Shown in pieces: positions 13,440-25,797 of a DNA stretch of 64,000 bases. Both the position numbers and the translations under genes were made by a program. The notes under the pieces were generated by a model. The model saw only the letters and a program-made list of their open reading frames with translations, did not search any database and was not told where the DNA came from. Every line of letters begins with the position of its first letter. The first letter of the stretch is position 1. The stretch comes from Deinandra increscens subsp. villosa (lineage: Eukaryota; Streptophyta; Magnoliopsida; Asterales; Asteraceae): the NCBI GenBank assembly GCA_039602395.1, contig JBCNJP010000017.1:23208275-23272274 (forward strand), in the 5' to 3' direction.

Positions 13440-13580
13440 GACTATCTGCGGGCAGATCTTGATTCAGGTCGCGAATTGGCCACGTTGACAGACTTGGTGA
13501 GCACGATTCAAACTCCACGCGTCAAATTGGATAGCCCCGTCACCTAGGTACGTGTTAGGAGGTTAAGGAGCATCTGTAAC

Positions 13581-13590
13581 TATAAATAGG
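13581..13590 (+). promoter_or_regulatory. TATA box of the solo LTR
   Basis: TATAAATAGG, followed about 30 bp on by a pyrimidine/A-rich leader with AACCCTAG-type words. This gives the LTR a forward orientation. Confidence 0.55.
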
Positions 13591-15456
13591 AGCTCGATTT
13601 CGTCCTTTAAACTCACGAATTCACAGATTTTCAACCCAAAAACCCACTAAAACCCTAGAAAACGCAGCTTCTTCTTTAGCTCAATTCTCCCAAACGGCTA
13701 AAGCTTTGGATCCGAATTTCTGCAGTCAAGCTCCTTTTGGTATGATTAACAATAACCTCTTTCAGTTTTTGATAATATTGCTTCTAAGTATGATTTCTAA
13801 AAATATATAAAATTAGGGTTCTTGAGCATAAATCATCAAATTCGGGTGATCGGGTGGGAGTTAGGCTCTGAATTTTTGTAGGTAATCCTAATTTAATGTA
13901 TTTTAAGAAAGCCCTAAGTTTATTTCATAATTGGAAAAGGTTTGGTTAAGGTTTTGTAAACGGGTCAAAAATTAGGGTTTTCATGTCGTTATTCTGCCCA
14001 AATCGAGCAAACGGTTTTGAATTAAGCTTTGAGCTTTTAAAGGGTATTATAAAATGTTATAATGGATAATACCCTAAGACGGTTTTGAATAAAAATGAGT
14101 TTTGCTATAAAAACCAGAAAAATGGGAAATTAGGGTTTCTGAATATGATTATTTAATATAAAATAATCCGGAGGGTATGGGGACTTGAATTTTGGTATGG
14201 TAACATGTTTATATATATAATAAACATATATGGGTTTAATATGGAGAAATAATAAAATATTAAAGATACCGAGTTAATCGGATATTTAGAAGTTCGTGCG
14301 GACCGGAAGGGTAAACGCCTGTACTCTGGGGTTTCTGGCAAAAGCGGGGGTGTCGCCATCCCATCTGGGCAATGGCATCCCAACACTGGGCGATCCCAGA
14401 GTGAGCGTTTACTTATAGGAATGCGCGTCTTCATATTATCATTAAAAGAAAAGGATAAATGCCTAAAGGGCATTTTGGTCATTTTGACCTTTAAAAGGAT
14501 AAACTTAATAATTGAATATTATTAAGATAATAAGATGTTAAAATAAACATAGGAAGTGTTTATTGTATAAAACCTTGCGTTAACACCATACGATACGCAA
14601 ATTAGGTTAAATCGGGAATCGTTGCGGAAGTTCCGTTCGTGTAACGAGTTAAAGACATAAGGTGAGTTCTATGAGCCCACTCTTAAATGTTTTAAATGTT
14701 TTAAATGTTTTCGGGCTGATATACATACAAATGTTATAAAATGCATCTAAAAGATTTATAACTGAAATGTTGCCTATCCGAATTATCGGAGTATTAAACT
14801 GTTGAATTACCTTTGAGTAAATATATATCAGATTGCTAAGGTGCTAATTGTTAATGGATATATTGAACTGTTAAATTGTTATTGAATTGATATATATACG
14901 TGGACTGTTATGGAAATGCATATACGTGAAATATCTTGAATTGATAAACTGTTGAAAGGCTTTTGGGATATATATATATATATAGAGAGAGATAAATATA
15001 TATATGGTATATTATGAAATCATTTGTACGTGTTATAACGTAAATATAATGACTGTGATATGATATGTGTTATATTTGCTTCGAAATTAAATAGTCAAGT
15101 GATAAAGGGATTATTAGTAAACGTTATAGTGAATATGTATGATTATATGAGAACATGTGATACATTCGCTTTATTATTATGTGGTGGATACGCCGCTGGT
15201 ACTTCCTATATATAAACATAATAATATTAGTTACCCGGTATATCAGAAGTGTGGAGGATACGCCCTGTATACATACACCAACGGTAAATTGGGGGGTGTC
15301 AACGTGTTGCAGTATATGAAGACCTTATCACTGTTTACTAATAATCTTAAGTCACTTGGGTATTTAACTAGGGGCGGGTAGTCGTACAGGGAGAGTTATG
15401 AGGTAGTGTTGCTCAAGGGGATTGGAGACCACTACAAACAGAAAAGGGAAAAAGCT

Positions 15457-15643
15457 ACTGTCCGTTACAGGGAATGCTCTAAAGGGGTAAACTCGGCAGC
15501 TAGCAAATAGGGAAGGCGGTGCAACTGTCCGTTACAGGGAATGCTCTAGAAGGGTAAACTCGGCAGTTAGCAAATAGGGGAAAGCGGGGCGACTGGCCGT
15601 TATAGGGAATACCCTAAAGGGGTAAACTCGGCAGTCGGCAAGG
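15457..15643 (+). repeat. Tandem repeat, about 67 bp x 2.8
   Basis: Units begin ACTGTCCGTTACAGGGAATG (15457, 15524) and ACTGGCCGTTATAGGGAATA (15592), and each runs to GGGTAAACTCGGCAG. The repeat lies in the 3' third of the solo LTR and has no coding sense. Confidence 0.8.
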
Positions 15644-16206
15644 ATGGTTTCTCTGCTTATGTGGTAGCAGGGTTTACACTGGTAATAGGTGTTGGGGTTA
15701 TAGAAAAGGGATAGTGGGATAAATGGTTTTATAGGGGGTGTTTCCTGTTAAGGAATATTACGTGTTGTATAATTGTGATATATATTATACTTGATAAATG
15801 TTTGTGAAAAAGGGATCTTGCAGGTCCAAGGGTTTTAAACCTCACGCCGAGGTAAAGCTTTTAAAATATAGAACTCACCAGCATAAGCTGACCTTTTCCA
15901 AAAATGTATGTATGTCAGGTCAGGGTGAGGCTTCGACTAGTTGTGAGAAGGCCCTGGTGATAAGGGATTAGACGGGCAAGCTATCGGACGGAAGGAGAGT
16001 TCCTGGCAAGCTGGCATAGATATAGAAATAAAACGTAATGATAGTTAGTATTTCCTTATGTAAATTATCTCTTACTTTGTAGTACTTGGCAAATAAATAA
16101 AAGTTTAAAATTTCCGCTGCTTAGTTATCTCTGTTAATACCTTGTGTTCATGAGTAAATCCGATTCGTGACCCCTTCTAGAGCAAAGTCTGGAAGTGGGC
16201 GTCACA

Positions 16207-16211
16207 TCTTT
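16207..16211. repeat. Target-site duplication TCTTT (right)
   Basis: Identical to 12383-12387. Removing the solo LTR rejoins …CTATTGC-TCTTT-TGGCTGAG…. Confidence 0.85.
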
Positions 16212-17042
16212 TGGCTGAGTACCAGTGCCCCCTCAGGTGAGTTCATTACTATATGTTACTATGTCCATTCAGGGACGATAACGCGCAACGGTAAGGTAAT
16301 TCTTACTAAGTAAACTTTTCCGACCAAATATCATATGTATCATTGAATTGATTGTTAAACTTCAAAAGTCCTTACATTCGGACCGTTAATATAGAATAGC
16401 TAGGTGATGTTGAGTAGTACTACTGGGGATTGACACCCCCGCCCAGCGGTGCACGTGATGCACCAACCCGACTGGAGGTCGGACTGGGACCAATGTTACC
16501 CTACCCTCCGTGGTCTTTCAGGACACGGGAAGGCAAATCCGTAGGTAATCCCTATACATTGTCAGCTTCGGTTGCAAACAATTCAAATGTGCATAAATTA
16601 GGCTAGCTACCTACGATATGGAAAATTTTACAGGTCTTATGATTATTGATTGTGATTTACCTTTCTTTATTCATACATTAGGTCTACATGTGACGTGTAG
16701 ACCACTTTAGTGAACTCACCAGCCTTGGCTGACACTTGATTGTTGAATGCTTTTCAGGTCGCTAGGAGGATCCTCGAGGGCACAGGCAGCGGCAGTACTA
16801 AACATTACTTTTGGATTGAAATCTATATTTCCAATCAGTTAAACTAATCGTTTTGTAAACCATAACTGTAACTTGTTTTATGCTTCCGCTTAACTGTTAA
16901 TTCATTTTGGGTCTGTAATTAATGCTCTTTATTACTTATAATAACACCGTTGTGGTTTGTTTGTAACTGAAGTCTGGGATCCTGGTCTGGATCATACCCC
17001 CACGCGGTTAAACTCCGTTAGGTGGAAATTGGGGGTGTGACA
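16212..17042 (+). mobile_element. Gypsy 3' LTR, right part
   Basis: Continuation of the LTR begun at about 10617. It ends …AATTGGGGGTGTGACA at 17042, directly against reverse-strand gypsy RT sequence. The block near 16510-16540 (GGACACGGGAAGGCAAATCC) is the inverse complement of DNA near 27030-27050, which shows it is the same LTR family as 26405-28998. Confidence 0.7.
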
Positions 17043-19419
17043 CAGCAGGTGCGTTAGTTAGCCCAAACGGCATAACTAGAAACTCGTAATGACCATACCG
17101 AGTTCTGAAAGCAGTCTTGGGGACATCCTCATCACGGACACGAAGTTGGTGATATCCAGACCGTAGATCAATCTTTGAGAAGTAGCTCGAACCTTGTAGT
17201 TGGTCGAAGAGATCGTCGATTCGAGGAAGTGGGTACCGATTCTTGATCGTAACCTTGTTAAGCTCTCGGTAGTCAATACACATTCGGAACGTTCCATCTT
17301 TCTTCTTAACAAACAAAACCGGTGCTCCCCATGGAGACGAACTTGGACGAATAAACCCTTTGTCGAGTAGCTCTTGAAGTTGTGAGGAGAGTTCGTTGAG
17401 TTCACTTACCGCCAAACGGTAAGGTGCGCGTGCAATCGGAGCGGCTCCAGGAGCTAAGTCGATCCCAAACTCTACTTGTCGAAATGGAGGCAAACCAGGC
17501 AGATCTTCAGGAAATACATCTTGGAAGTCGCGGACTATCGGGTAGTCGTCGATTCTACGCTTGGGAAGTGTCGTGTTGGTGACGTTTGCAAGGATCGCGA
17601 AGTGACCTTTACGAAGGCACTTTTGAGCTTTGAGAAACGAAATAATACCGGTGACTGTTCCACCTTTCTCGCCTTGAACTGTTAACACTTCACCGTCCTT
17701 GAGTGGAATACGAACCACTTTTTCTTGACATAAAATTTCAGCTCGGTTTTCAGATAACCAATCCATTCCTACTATAACATCAAAACTACCAATCGGGAAA
17801 GGCATAAGGTCGATTCCTAATGTATGGCCAGCTAGTTCTAACTTACAGTCCTTAACTATTTGAGTCGTATCATGAAGTTTACCATTAGCTAGCTCTACCA
17901 CATACTTAGCATCTAAGGCAATCGGTTTAGCATTAATTAGCTTAGCAAACTTAGTGGAAATAAAACTTCTTTTAGCACCAGAATCAAACAATACAGTAGC
18001 AAAGAAACCATTAAGTATGAATTTACCGTTTATCACGTTGGCATCGTTGCGAGCTTCACCTTGACCCATGACAAAAGCTCTTCCCCTGCCATTTCCACCA
18101 TTCCCGTTGTTATTCCCGTTGCCATTTCCTCCGCCATTACCGTTCCCACCATTGTTTCCTTGATTACCATTTCCCTGCCTTCTCAACTGCGGGCAGTCCC
18201 TTTTAATGTGGCCTTGAGCACCACATTCAAAACAGCCACGGGCTCCACCATTGTTGTTCTGATTGTTTCCTTGCCCGTTGCGGTTATTCCCATAGTTGTT
18301 GCCATGGTTGTTGTTGTTGTTGTTTTGCCTTGGGCGGTTTTGTTGCTCAGGTAGAGTTGCCCAGCAGTCTTTTGCTTCGTGGCCTTTCCTTCCACACCTT
18401 TCACAGCTCAAATTCTTTCTACAAATACCAGCGTGATGCCTTCCACACTTGTTACACAAGGGCAGGTTACCCTTGTAGTTGCTTTGACCATTACCACCCT
18501 GACGGTTGTTTCCACTGTTGTTCCCAGACCTTTTGCTTTGGCTTTGGTGGTTATAAGACCTCCCAGTGCTGTTTCCAACACTCTGATTGTTCATTGAGTT
18601 TTCAGGAGCTTCATCATCAGCTTTTCTCTTGCCACTAAGGGCAGTCTTCTCCGAGGCTTTTGCAGGAAGTGTACCCTTCTCAACCTCCTGATCAGTAAGT
18701 TTGTGAGCCAAACGGATGGCTTGCTGCACGGTTGCGGGGTTGCTGGCAGTCACTAGTCCCTTGATTTGAGGCGCGAGGCCTTCCAGATAACGCTCGATGC
18801 GTTTGAATTCAGCGTCAACCATTGTGGGGCACAAGACCTCGTACTCATGGTAGCGTGCAGTATACTGCTCAACTTCAGACCCAATCATTTTCAGATTCAG
18901 GAATTCACCTTCTAATTTCTTCACTTGGTCGCGGGGACAGTACTCCTCCATAACCAGCTCCTTAAACGCTTCCCATTGCATGTTATTAGGCGCATCTAAC
19001 CCAATCATCTGGATTTCGGCATTCCACCAGGAGAGAGCAGCTCCCTCAAAGGTACCAGTAGCGTATTTCACTTTGTCCCCAGCAGGGCAGTTGCACATGG
19101 AGAAGACCTTTTCAGACTTTTCAATCCACCTAAGGAGTCCTACCGCTCCTTCTTCGCCGGAAAATGTCATTGGCTTGCAGTCCATGAAGGACTTGAACGT
19201 GCAGTGATGGTGGTTTCCTGATGCAATAATAGTTTGGGTTTTAAATTTAAACAGGTCAAAATATGATCGCTTTGTGCCTTAACCGGCATAATAATTACCC
19301 TGTGCGGCGTATGCAGCTTGGACGGCTGCCACCGCGGCTTGCACATGTTCGTTTATCATCGCTTGCAGTTGTGCAGGCGTCATATTAATGTTGCTTCTTC
19401 CGTGTCCTCTTCCAGACAT
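17043..19419 (-). pseudogene. Second Ty3/gypsy gag-pol, truncated in RT
   Basis: Reverse-strand relative of the 6073 element. Gag starts at ATG 19419 (MSGRGHGRSN). Codon 47 is TAA (19281-19279), after which the same frame stays open to the truncation. Order: gag, two CCHC knuckles (CERCGRKGHEAKDC and CFECGAQGHIKRDC), asparagine/glycine-rich linker, protease DSGAK, and RT up to MPFGLTNAPAV. There the forward LTR ending at 17042 cuts it. The RT catalytic motif, RNase H, integrase and chromodomain are missing and were not found elsewhere in the window. It is similar to but clearly diverged from the 6073 copy, so it is an independent insertion rather than a duplication. Confidence 0.92.
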
Positions 19420-19791
19420 CTTGCTGGACAGTTAACGTAGGCAGTGTTCAGTCACAGTTATACTCTATACATATCCCATAATATGTATATTAGCCAGTTT
19501 CCCGTTCTCCCACTATTAGTCCAGAAAAAATTTCGTGCAAAATCGAGGCGTCGTCGGAGAACGTCGTAAGTCGTAAGTAGCTATCGTCGAAAGTCGGCTT
19601 TCCCATAAAAGTCACCGTCGGCGTAGTCATCGTAGTAGAAATCAGGACGTAGCGTGTAGCATCGTTTCGTTGTCGCTTTCCCCCAGAGTAGTGTGCGTGT
19701 TAGCGTTCGCATTTCGTATTCGTGTGTGAAAATTTCCTAAGGTTTTCCGTTAGACTACTTAGACACGGCCTATATATATCTATATATATAT
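19420..19791 (-). other. Probable 5' leader of the reverse-strand gypsy
   Basis: Non-coding DNA upstream of the gag ATG. No PBS (TGGTATCAGAGC type) or LTR edge was recognised, so how far the element extends is unknown. Confidence 0.35.
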
Positions 19792-20110
19792 ACTAGTATG
19801 GTGCCCGCACGTTGCAGCGGTGACAGTTTATAGCGTGTTATTCGTCTTTTATCCGCGCGTTACGGTGATGCGACAATTTACAATGCGGTATTTATTTCTG
19901 TAGTGCGATGCAGTGCAGCGATAATTTACAACACGGTACTTGTTTTCTGTGCGTGCGATGCGGCAGAGGTGACACTTTGCATCACGTACTCGTTTTTCTA
20001 TGTGCGATGCAGCGGCGACAACAATATAGAACATATCACATAAAATCTATCCGCGGGATGTAGCGTCGGTGACAATCGATTAACGTAGTACTTGTTTTTT
20101 GTTAGTTTGT
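19792..20110. repeat. Degenerate tandem GTGCGATGCAGCGGTGACA repeat
   Basis: About five diverged copies of GTGC(G)ATGCAGCGG…GACA…TTTACAACACGGTACTTGTTTT, spaced roughly 60-70 bp. They begin with CTAGTATGGTGCCCGCACG. Many plant dispersed repeats start with similar CTAGTAT…GCCCGCGC words, but the family was not identified. Confidence 0.55.
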
Positions 20111-20479
20111 AAATACTTTCGTGATATGAATTGTATTGTACGCCTGTTAGTTTTCTTATTCGTAAGTTTATCTAATCTGTTGAACTCAAATAAATAATAA
20201 CTAACACCCGAATAGAAGCATTTGTGAAGGTCCATCTACTTTGATTGTTTTTCTTATGTTTCCTCCAGCAATTGTTGTCACCTTTTTCTAAACCGTGTTA
20301 CTTGTTTTCTATAAGTTTATCTATCCCATGTTGCCGTCAAGAGGAGGTAAATAACCTAAATTTGTTATACTCGACGTGGTGCGACTGGAGCACGACTTAG
20401 TTTAACATTAAAGTTATGCTATATTACATTTATCCACTTTGTCTAAGAATTAAAGAAGTCGCTAATATCTAAAAGAGTA
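20111..20479. other. No feature seen
   Basis: AT-rich intergenic DNA without an open frame, repeat edge or motif that could be supported. Confidence 0.5.
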
Positions 20480-20640
20480 AATTACAGATTTCGTCCCTGT
20501 GGTTTCCTAAAATTTCACCTATCGTCCTAAGTTTTTAAAAATTACGGATTTCGTCCCCAGCGTTTGCCAAAACGTTACGGATTTCGTCCTTCTGCCTAAC
20601 TTTTGTTAATTTTCTCTGTTAAAATTTATTAAATACCCAG
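20480..20640 (+). repeat. Dispersed plant repeat with TTACGGATTTCGTCC words
   Basis: TTACAGATTTCGTCC at about 20482, TTACGGATTTCGTCC at about 20541 and again at about 20577, separated by about 60 and 36 bp. This wording is common in plant interspersed repeats. Class and borders were not determined. Confidence 0.5.
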
Positions 20641-21872
20641 TATACCCTTATCTTTTTTTAAATAAATAAAAACAAAACCAGGAGAAACTTAAAATCTCCG
20701 AGATCTAGATTGGTCGCCTTCATGCTCCTGGTCGTCTTGATTAGAGCGGTGGTGATGACTACACCACGGTGGACCTCGTCCTCTTCCTGCATCCAATAAC
20801 AACCGGACAACAACAGCACGGCTCTCCGCCATCATCGGTAATAGATCATAATACATTAACGGCGGTCGCAAAAGCGGCGACAATGGTGCGAAGGAATTCA
20901 AATTTGAGAGTTAGTTGTTTGATCCGTCGTTGAGCAAGACCAAGATGATTGACATGCTTAACGCTACTCGCAATTTCTCACCGGATCTAATCGTTGGTGA
21001 TGGAAGCTTCAGGCTCATTTACATAGCCAGCGCTCCTTCGGCGTCACCATGGCCGTGAAGATGCAACGAATTGGAACATAACAAATTCTGATGGTTTTTA
21101 AAATACGTCACCATCGTCTTCGAATCACGTATTTTGTGGGTTGCGGCGACGTTTTGCGAAAGGTAAATCTGGATTTCATGGTTGTTTAAAATGGGGATGA
21201 TGATGATGATGATGAATCTGATGCCTACCTTATATTTTTTTATTATATAATTTTGGTTTATATTTGTTATTGTGAACTGTCGTGGTCGTCGGATTTTGGC
21301 CGGAGAAAGGTGCAGGCATAAGGAGGTCGATTTTGGCTAGTTCCTTTTACTTGTCAGGCTGCATTCTTTTACTATGAAGACGAAGGATGAGCGGGCGTTT
21401 GGTGTGTACACAAAAACATTAACATCGTAGTCCAATAATTCCAAAATGTGGAAAAAATACAAATGCCAGAACACAATAGTTCGTGTATAATAAACAAATA
21501 CGAAAGAAAAAATTCATTTCTCAAATGGGTTTGTAGATATTTTAATGCAAGTCACTCTAAGAACAAGATAGAAAAAACTGTAAAAGGGTGATTACCGTAA
21601 ATAATTGGGGAGTTTTGTGGTCACCCAAATTGGTCCGTGGGTAAACTGGAAATCACAAAAGGCCTAAGGCATGCAGCACCATAAGTACCACTCCGAATTT
21701 CTAAACAAAGAACTGGGTTGGAAAGTGATATTTATCAGCTAAATTCAATAGCTTTTGGGTATTTAACACTTCACTTGTCAAACTTCATTTCAGTGTATCT
21801 GTACATGATTTTAAAAATACCTTGAATCAACTAAAAAATCAACAACTAAAGCCAAAAAGATAGTAAAAAATT
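20641..21872. other. Unassigned non-coding DNA
   Basis: No ORF longer than about 70 codons with plausible composition. An ATGATGATGATGATG run near 21195 is a short microsatellite. The segment lies between the dispersed repeat and the reverse-strand gene scraps. Confidence 0.4.
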
Positions 21873-22123
21873 CAAAAACTAAAGCCAACCATTGTGATAT
21901 AGGGATAGGGTGCCCCTAGTCCAGCAGCACCTAAAGCTCCAGCAGCACCAGCCAAAACAGGTAACCTAGTATGACATCATCAAAGATCTTAGTACTCGAT
22001 TTAAGGCGGTAAAACGAAAAAGTTTTGTTACCATGTCATCTCTGAATACCCCATCCCATTGGGTTGTCCAACATAACCCGGGAAAGCCATGCCAACAGCA
22101 GGAACTCCAAGACCCCCAAGATG
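21873..22123 (-). pseudogene. Two terminal exons of the unidentified gene
   Basis: Exon 22123-22032 (acceptor AAGGCAG, donor GTAAC) reads HLGGLGVPAVGMAFPGYVGQ and on to SEMT. It joins in frame through a split TGG codon to exon 21965-21873 (acceptor ACTAG), which reads LPVLAGAAGALGAAGLGAPY and ends at a TGA about ten codons later. The splice signals, continuous frame and Gly/Pro/Ala-rich composition support a genuine 3' coding end. The family is not recognised. Confidence 0.55.
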
Positions 22124-25100
22124 CTGCCTTGCAAATTACATAACTACATTTCTTACAAAGAATACTGCATAAAGGTTTCTTGTTTCCAGAAAAGGATTAG
22201 AGCTTCTTGTTTCCACAGTAGATTTATATTACTTACAAATGAATAATAACAAGTGGGTCGACCCGCGCTTCACGGCGGAGTCAGACCGTTTTAGAAAGTC
22301 ATTTAAAAAACGATCAAAGTTAAGTGCTATGTCTAATTTAACGAACAAACAATACGCCGAGATAAGGTCAGAGAAATGTTGGTGCTAAGTTTAGCATCAA
22401 AGGTGTAATATTGGTTAAAGGCTATTAGCACAAAAGGAGAAACAAATATAAAGTTATAACTGTTATGATGTTCATTAGCAATTTCGAGTGGCCAGTAGCG
22501 ATCCAAATTGAGTGTTAAAAAAGAATATGTTGTACTTTCTATAAAGAATTTTAATTGAATCAATTTAACTTAATTATAAAGAGAATATACCCATAGAATA
22601 TAAAGGGCAGCTTAAGTAATCACTAACCAGTCGAGAGGCTAAAACCTGTAAAAAAACTTTTAATAAATAGAATAACAGAACCTATACATAGACTCATAAA
22701 TCTAGCTTTAGAATGGAATTAAAAGATGATTGTAATGAACTCAAGGAAACAAAGCTCTAATGTGCAAACAATAGCAACCATTGCTAAAGAAACAATCGCA
22801 ACCATTTATAAACTTTACGCTACGTTTAATAAAAACTATAATCTTATTATGTCAGTTTAACACATGTGAATATTCCTATTCATGTTAAGTTAAACACATT
22901 CATGTGTGCTAACTCAAAGATGAGGTTAAAGTCAACTGATTTATTTGAAAAAGAACTCACCCAAAAACAACAACATTCAGCAGCCACCAATCAACCGGTG
23001 AACTGACATTAAAAAAAACCAAGAAACATACCTTAACAGAAAAGGAATTCTACGGAGCTCAACGAACCTGCATGTTAATAAAACGCATGTTAAAAACACC
23101 ACAAATCAGAGGGACCACCTAAAGTCACAAACCATATAAAGCTATAAAAATCAATTACATTCTCCCAAAAACATAACATCCTAACCAAACAAACAATCCA
23201 TTCATTTAAAAAAAATGTATCCAAACAGAAACCGGCTGCAAAATAATTACAGCCTGATAACACCCATTCATAGTTAAATGATTAGCCATCCTACAATTAT
23301 ACTAAAATTCCATAAACAGTTTCCTATCTTATTTGCTAAACAGATGGATTGGTTGTGCTAGAGTAAACATATAAGATTCTTTCAAACTGAAGACCAGATC
23401 CAAAATCAAGAAGTTAAAAAGAAAATAAAACCAAAAAATTCAACCTTGAAACCTTAAGAGATACACTTAAGAGCTATTAATAGTTAAAGGATTAGGTAAC
23501 CTACAAATACACTCAAATTTAATCAATAATTTGCTATTTTCTTTGCTTAGAAGATGCATCAGTTGTGCTAAACAAACATGCGCACCTAATCAATGTATTT
23601 TATGGAAAATATACAACCCACTTTGATGTATTTAAGCATTTCATTGTGCTTATATAAAGTTAAAACAATACAACGCATATTGTAAAATAATAACTCGGTA
23701 ATATTTAATTAAAGGGACGTAGCAAAATAATGATTTCAAATGTTCAATAGGTTAAGAATAATACCTGAAATCAAGTACCAATTCACAAAAAATCAAGCTC
23801 CTTAAAGGACCATCCCAAAATAAGCACCCGAAAAATTAAACCCCAAAACCAACTAAAGGTGAGCAACGACAAAAAATGGACTAAATGTGACAAACGCAAC
23901 CGTGGAACTCTAAAATGATATAATCGACAAACATAACCGTCAACAATAACAAAACTTAGATTACATCAGAGATTGTGTTGGGTAAAGTGGATTTCTTAAG
24001 AATTGGAGTTAAAATTAGAAAAATAATGAAGATCTAGCTTACTCAGCAGGAGGAGGCGGCGAGTGGTGTTCGAAATTGATTATTAAAACCGTTGTCTACT
24101 ATTATGTTTTGAAGCAGCAATCTGAGGGTTTGAAATTACGAATCTAATGAGCGTTAATAAGAACAGGCTCACAAAGTCACCATATTTGATATGAAAAATG
24201 GTGTATTGTTTCTATGAATCTGAGCTATTTATCAAAACATTTAAAAAATGACCCATTTATTGAAACAAAGATGTGTGACCAGTTTAATAAAGCTGATCAT
24301 TTGACTCGTTCAATAAAAGTGACCCATTTGATATGTGACCTTTAAAACTAAAACTTTTTAGCTGCAAGAGATGAAACAAAATTTGGATCGGCACATTTAA
24401 TAATTATATGCATCAGCATCAAACAATATAATTACATGTTGAAGTAATATTAATTAAAAAAATATATTAGAAAAGTACCTCAGTAGAACAACAGCTTCTT
24501 TTAGTCTAACAATTAGTTCACCAGCAGCCACGACAGCTTCATAAATATCCCTTAAATGCTGACCAAGAATACCAGAACACACGTTTATCAAACCAAGATA
24601 ACAAACATTTACCAAAAGATTGGTAGCATGAGTGCTTAATAATCCGAAACGCATGCCTAGCCACCTTGCCGTCTTTCTTCATCACAAACTCATCCAAATA
24701 TTTCTCCATATTTACAAGGTCTAAACACTCGCGAAAGAGACATCAAACACATGTAGAACCAGCTTTGCATAGGAACTCTAAAAATAAACAAAATTTGAAC
24801 TTTTGATCAATTATTTATTCATGGAAACTGCCAATTGAGTTCCCAATTTATAAGGATTTCAGATTAAGAAGCAGAATACTGAATTTCAGATTATATAGCC
24901 TTCTAAATACCTTTTAGAATTTACGATTGAACTTTAGGTCAATTTGGCTTGATTTTACAGCAATAGAATTTACGATTTGGGGTTGCTGACCTGCTTTGTT
25001 GCTGAGAACACCAAAATAGGAGAATCTTCCAACAAAAACAAACCTATTCGGGGATAGAAGCTGTGACATACAGTGAAAGACGATACATAAAGAGAAACCT

Positions 25101-25215
25101 AGGCAAAACCTGCAACACATTAAAGTGGAAATGAAAACCCAAAGAAGTGTGGGCAAAATCATCAAAGGAGTATTGATGCCATAAGGGTTCTATCCCAACA
25201 AAACAAACCACAAAC

Positions 25216-25280
25216 CTTCTCGAGGAGGGGACCGAGATAAACTTGCAGGCTTCATTGACACTGTTTATGGTGTGAATCAC
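25216..25280 (-). pseudogene. 65-nt exon candidate
   Basis: Reverse-strand segment bounded by acceptor TTTACAG and donor GTTTGT. It is open in one frame, beginning VIHTINSVNEACKFISV. It is part of the unidentified gene described for 21873-25830. Confidence 0.4.
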
Positions 25281-25726
25281 CTGTAAAGCATTAGCAACAC
25301 AGTACATAAATGATCAGATACATAAAAAGTCCTATATAATAATAAAAATATAGGAACATAAATCTCTTAAATGAACAGAAACTTCACAACACAGTATATA
25401 AACGATTAATTCTATTCAATTAAAGGCATATAACAAATATTAAGAACAAAATCGAAGAAGAGCAAACAAAATCACAAACCTTGAACAGATACGGAGAATA
25501 ATCACGCATAACCAATAGCCAAACAGTAACACACGAATCACTAACTTTCTGCGATTAAGATATAAGTAGAGAAATCAGATATTAGCCCTCGAACCTGAGC
25601 AAAAGATAATGAAGATCATTAGGGTTCCTAAAAACCAAAAAACTTGAGAATGAAAACGACGTAGACCTGGTGTTTAAAAAACCCTAACTGATTCTTCGTT
25701 TCATTGATGAGGCAGAAGAAGCGCTG

Positions 25727-25797
25727 TGAGAGAGAGAGAGAGAGAGTGCGTGATATAGATGAAGAAGCGCTGAGAGAGAGAAAGAGAGAGAGAGAGA
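25727..25797. repeat. GA-rich microsatellite
   Basis: Two (GA)n runs separated by about 30 bp. They lie just downstream of the candidate start exon on the reverse strand, a position typical of CT/GA tracts near plant 5' leaders. Confidence 0.8.

Larger units (their letters stand above)
12388..16206 (+). mobile_element. Solo LTR, 3.8 kb, probably Ty3/gypsy
   Basis: Starts TGTAACATCCCAAAATTTG and ends GTGGGCGTCACA, with a perfect 5-bp TSD TCTTT on both sides. It contains no coding sequence, PBS or PPT. A TATAAATAGG box lies at 13581, followed by CA-rich leader-like DNA. A single LTR with intact TSD is the usual product of recombination between the two LTRs of one element. The TGTAACATCC start resembles other gypsy LTR ends here (TGTGACATCC, …GTGTGACA). 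The alternative is a coding-less LARD-like unit, but no second internal LTR copy was seen. Confidence 0.8.

Noticed and set aside
18061..18638. Forward-strand ORFs rich in Val/Ile opposite the reverse gypsy gag
   Set aside because: They are antisense shadows of the asparagine/glycine-rich linker and zinc-knuckle region of gag.
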